Below, piece by piece: positions 34,701 through 35,981 of a stretch of DNA of 35,981 bases. The notes under the pieces are model-generated. The model searched no databases and was not told the origin of the DNA. It worked only from the letters and a program-made list of their open reading frames with translations. This DNA is from Coriobacteriia bacterium (GTDB lineage Bacteria; Actinomycetota; Coriobacteriia; WRKU01; WQUG01): the NCBI GenBank assembly GCA_009778715.1, contig WRFR01000021.1, forward strand, positions 1 to 35,981, written 5' to 3'. Every line of letters begins with the position of its first letter. Positions within the stretch are counted from its first letter, which is position 1. A program made the translations under genes and the position numbers.

Positions 34701-35913
34701 CCTGAGCAAGATAGCTGACAGCAGCTGATGTGGTAAAACAACGGGCTGAGTAAGCGCTAAAGGTTACTTTACTGACCGAAACCCCTGCTAGGTTAGGCAA
34801 AGCATTGAAGGTGAGATAGCTTCTGTATTTTGCGCTTGTTGAGCCGATGCAACCAGCAACAAGCTCTGAGTTACGGGCAGTAGAAGTGGGGTTTGCTGAA
34901 TTGACGTAGGCATCTGCAGCTACTGATACTTTCGCTGTCGGGTCAATCTTTACCGGCCATATGCGATCTTTTGAAGTAAGCCAGTCCTCATTGATTGTTG
35001 CCCGAAAGCGAGCAGAGCTTTCAGAAGAAGACAAAAGCTGCCAGGAGGTGTCAGGGCAGATGCTGCCTCCTGGCTCTACCGCACTTGAATCACCTACCAC
35101 CAGATCTGAAAGAATGTAGGCCACGCTTCCGTCTGCTTTGATAAGCTCGAAAATGCCTTTGTTTTCTTTAAGGCTCAGCCCTGAGAAATCCAGGCGAAAG
35201 TCATAAGTATTTTTTGTAGTAGGGGTATTAAGTAACAAGGTCTCTTTTACGCCATCAGAAAGCGTTTGATACTGCAGGGTCATATTCCCTGTCGGGTCAA
35301 GATAAAGCGCGGTATCTCCGAGCGCTAAAGGAGAAGAGAGCTGTTGGCCGCAATAAGTAAATGAAACGTTATAGCCAGCGCTTGTTGTAGTCTCAGGGCT
35401 GGACAGGGTAGCAGCTCCTGCTCCTGAGGAAGAAAACGAAGCTGTGTTTTCAGTAGAAAGAGCTTCGACGCTGCCGACAGGAGCATCAGATGTTGCTGCA
35501 ACCAGATTAGTAGAGATATCTACGAATTGGCCATTTTTCTTATAGTGAAGAAGCCCTGCGGAGTCAACGATCTGGCGCTCTCCATCAGAAAGCTCATAGG
35601 TAGAAGTAGTAGCGGTGCGGTCTTCTATGATCTCACGGATGCGTTTAGCATGAGGATCTTTGACTTGGGGTTTAACAACAGAGGCAGGATCAGGAGTAGC
35701 GTCAGCAGGAGCTGAATAGGTGGTTTCACCTGAACCGAGAGGAGGAGTCGATGCCTCCTGGGAAGGAACTGAAGTGCTCTCATGTGAAGAAGCTGTGGCC
35801 GAAACAGGGATAAGGGCAAACACGAGAATGACAGAAAGAAGGATACAGAGGCGCCTGTGCCAAGGTTTAGGAAAAGTATCTAGGAGCGGGGGGGGGGGGG
35901 GGGTTTGCCCCAC
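28768..35913 (-). CDS. Secreted RHS-repeat protein with Amidase_6-like C-terminal tip
   Basis: About 2381 residues. A signal peptide (RRLCILLSVILVFALIPVSA, about 20-39) and a Pro/Ser-rich region open it. Residues about 328-492 are a DNRLRE-type domain (DAYVNSANPTSTARNSELVA, then TWNNKPAQSAYIAST). A fibronectin-III-like segment follows near 520-600, then an N-terminal RHS cap (SIEAAEGRVATSITSDDLSI). From about 1080 to 2080 YD/RHS repeats (YDSAGN, YDxxG) build the cage, and the core ends at DPSG about residue 2204. The tip (2205-2381) has YNRSAAVKYAYRWA, NPRYPHFKYDCANFVSQCLY (Cys2236) and ATHAAIIVS (His2338), the Cys-His pattern of the Amidase_6 NlpC/P60-like fold. It resembles WapA-type contact toxins. 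The 5' end is uncertain: GTG 35913 gives the longest frame, but a 16-G run lies in the first codons. Confidence 0.9.
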   Translation of the reverse strand: MGQTPPPPPLLDTFPKPWHRRLCILLSVILVFALIPVSATASSHESTSVPSQEASTPPLGSGETTYSAPADATPDPASVVKPQVKDPHAKRIREIIEDRTATTSTYELSDGERQIVDSAGLLHYKKNGQFVDISTNLVAATSDAPVGSVEALSTENTASFSSSGAGAATLSSPETTTSAGYNVSFTYCGQQLSSPLALGDTALYLDPTGNMTLQYQTLSDGVKETLLLNTPTTKNTYDFRLDFSGLSLKENKGIFELIKADGSVAYILSDLVVGDSSAVEPGGSICPDTSWQLLSSSESSARFRATINEDWLTSKDRIWPVKIDPTAKVSVAADAYVNSANPTSTARNSELVAGCIGSTSAKYRSYLTFNALPNLAGVSVSKVTFSAYSARCFTTSAAVSYLAQASSAIPTNVTWNNKPAQSAYIASTTITGTSKWATYDITSALSAPLTTGSAFYGLVLYNSEATPSTSNWHAFSSVAGGNAPYITITCSSLVQPVKNLTYTTSASDTYFKETDKNKDGIADNKNDYPDAGRGSVKLSWSADSSATGYHIYTFDGVSYRQVGTTLGRNNTTWSTSGAGIYPTDSTIAGYGADGTYSGNPYTAGQSPSPATRISSTALTYPSGTPYTTGTNGGAGGSGIVVPDGKYIYVKAWGTYKGPAKWVRFTQTNYPSASPVYGSPVILGTTDSVPQSLGAFVLNGVLYDGAVTASTANSTTIAAYAESTFESTSARRLSFTFDKPLLGYGTGDDVAAGSTGYGIMLTTDGTHIYSVGKVGQGFKVRQYSDTGHFEKDWTIAVANTTAFTNFDSVTSDGNNLYLMEWTANATARTYKVSLASHLLTDVWLQSDQATKNMVSFSYDATSKRFIGGNAMSGTNVDTFKGPGLDLRDNPNALYRKSKTTNYQANVNYWFRVAAYDANGETAVGSATCAIPYLDNRTIRVSDDPNPDYTQLGAVAGQSIEAAEGRVATSITSDDLSIATYGPAAAVSRTYTSDMASTSAYLPKGWRFSFEQNMTALSSGAVQYIDGTGTVMLFAQDSKNPNTYISPAGMFSVLTKTSSGFTLKDTDGTQHSFGTDGKITSDTDRNNNKTTYSYSSGGVTITAANGQKLVLVKASDSSYNLTLDAGGVHKEFVYDISGKDLMVTEYKESPRQVSDAFIEDSTGRITEVSRAGDSANISYGTSTVSFTHSVTGAPPVPATMTYSKRSTNVGQAILARGSASSSGGFAAGQEKKVFLTDPTGQETWASTSADQVYGTTTSYNAYNQVISTKDPVSASADGLTFANCPTAVGVVGATKSDYDSRGNQTYSVDKSGLETWNYYNASNDLIKTIDNARGVTWNDVDAKGNIVVTEKLIAANGARKRTEYSYNAQGLNTQEKTAISKGANGTYVFDVKDYSNFAPNGDPQKTVERNVQLSPGAAVQDVTTSSSIDDFGNTLSNTDGRGIVTDTSTYDIAGSILSTTDKTGLATKNSYDPTGNLTETYQLPSGSTTKNNWTKTIYDKQGNVTLTETLTSGSAAVETTKKTLDVLGREVASDSDSELGHSTTSYDMAGNATTAKSEGTLAGTVTDTKYDANGQETKSSDSLTPAAPTTTTYDAAGNVTSTITPGQPTTTTQYDSAGNATVQTDGEVKDTCVYDLDDNEISDTQTAPGKPAITTTYIYDLAGNLLSTKMGSQAASTSTYNVRGDVLSTTDFDGITTQYSYDGAGNQLTEKVGTDNPTTKTYDTASRVTSQVNPDGTKIDYTYDSLSRIATQKESEGSEVLKDTATTYDSAGRTASITEAVSGYKQAFSYQNVGSGNDAHTVTTKTETFKDGTTQTSVTNGSLFISATLKNGASTYQAHNATYDNGGRPLTQAVGTQSADLKYDDRGNLVTDTFLTNVTNTGQTTYSYSSDDSKLASVNYSKLSQSASYTYSADRTQLTSAKIGATTTNYAYNATTGNITTASSNNTSKDAKTFTYDTTGRLTQCSSGSGNNSLSMALPFTYDSLGRRTKDGLLAFSWTGQRLTSVSPAVTPMTGSGSNTTLASYVYDSSGQRLSKMARNTKTSYVYDGTKLTSLTSKEASTTQTLIYLYGSGTTPVGARYSSTETTEAVDFQIVSDQHGDVCELRDTSGAAFARYDYDAYGNITSSQTFATALITLEQAQAISAVQPLRYAGYVWDAETGLYYCSQRYYDPSTMSFISRDPAKADGEKSPYLYCAGEPVGGVDPSGMWGYNRSAAVKYAYRWAYSFNPRYPHFKYDCANFVSQCLYAGGMRSGSRMWHCWLLPGYSARYAKYSVTTYWNNADGLRRYLIYYRRNSYKTFVGYNNFRPTGAARWGNTYYAAAKPGDVIFYDTEHRGRATHAAIIVSNGPSGGTWRAQHWSYPISRARGNNVDSKTRYWIVRPS
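29300..29679. repeat. RHS core repeat, full-length gene copy (pairs with 27037-27413)
   Basis: About 380 bases just before the tip of the full RHS gene, nearly identical to the orphan cassette. Sequence diverges completely at the tip boundary (CCACTCGGATCC), which is the usual exchange point in RHS genes. Confidence 0.9.
35888..35903. repeat. 16-G run (poly-C on coding strand) in the RHS 5' end
   Basis: Sixteen G between the first codons and the signal peptide of the RHS gene. An ATG at 35915 is in frame with the signal peptide only if the run has 14 or 17 bases; with 16 that frame stops at TAG, and only the GTG at 35913 reads through. A second run of 13 G lies at 35940-35952. These could be a phase-variable tract, but such runs at a sequence end are also a known short-read sequencing artefact. 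Confidence 0.8.
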
Positions 35914-35981
35914 ATTTTAGGCGTGGGGGAGAGGTGGTTGGGGGGGGGGGGGTGGTTTGTAAAAGTTTTTTCTCTCAAAAG

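Overview
The window looks like a chromosomal piece (or whole contig) of a fairly GC-rich Gram-positive bacterium, most likely an actinobacterium of the class Coriobacteriia. The lineage is inferred from gene style: an S9 protein with a Lys/Ala/Pro-rich N-terminal extension, a LytTR-DUF3021 pair, an FtsX-type permease with a long internal coiled coil, and surface proteins suited to a monoderm envelope. No 16S gene is present to confirm it. Both ends are ragged: the first gene is cut at base 1 and the last about 90 bases contain suspicious poly-G runs.

Layout: (1) 1-5255, a truncated AAA ATPase gene (+) converging on a two-gene ABC exporter (-). (2) 5328-8034 (+), tRNA-Ala(CGC), an AbiEi/AbiEii toxin-antitoxin pair, and a LytTR regulator with a DUF3021 membrane partner. 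(3) 8060-11302 (-), hemA-hemC-hemD, the early tetrapyrrole pathway. (4) 11483-14487 (-), three envelope-type proteins: a PRC-barrel protein and a membrane protein sharing Pro/Ala/Lys linkers, and a Ser/Thr-rich membrane-anchored surface protein. (5) 14648-19482 (-), rplM-rpsI-glmM followed by a degenerate radical-SAM-like protein and a B12-binding-type radical SAM protein. (6) 19766-21052 (+), a DUF4143 ATPase behind two near-identical palindromes. (7) 21101-23816 (-), response regulator, sensor kinase and a small lipoprotein. (8) 23834-35913 (-), an AT-richer accessory island: a 2381-residue secreted RHS protein with an Amidase_6-like C-terminal tip, a candidate immunity gene, a SurA-N-like protein, a promoterless-looking second RHS tip with a phospholipase C-like domain, a polytopic membrane protein and two small anchored proteins of unknown function.

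Two themes stand out. First, a family of short palindromes (ends TGACA/TGTCA, centre GGTCAGG or its complement) recurs at least five times: at both convergent gene junctions near the left side, as a 74-base giant hairpin beside tRNA-Ala, and in frame inside both hemC and hemD, where it adds a Gly-Ser-Gly-Thr peptide. This resembles the coding palindromic elements described in Rickettsia. Second, the RHS island carries a complete toxin-like gene plus a displaced alternative tip that shares about 380 bases of core with it, the arrangement expected for tip exchange by recombination. Regulatory DNA is also visible: probable operators for AbiE, LytTR and the DUF4143 ATPase, good promoters for rplM-rpsI and the PRC gene, and a hairpin-rich hemA leader.
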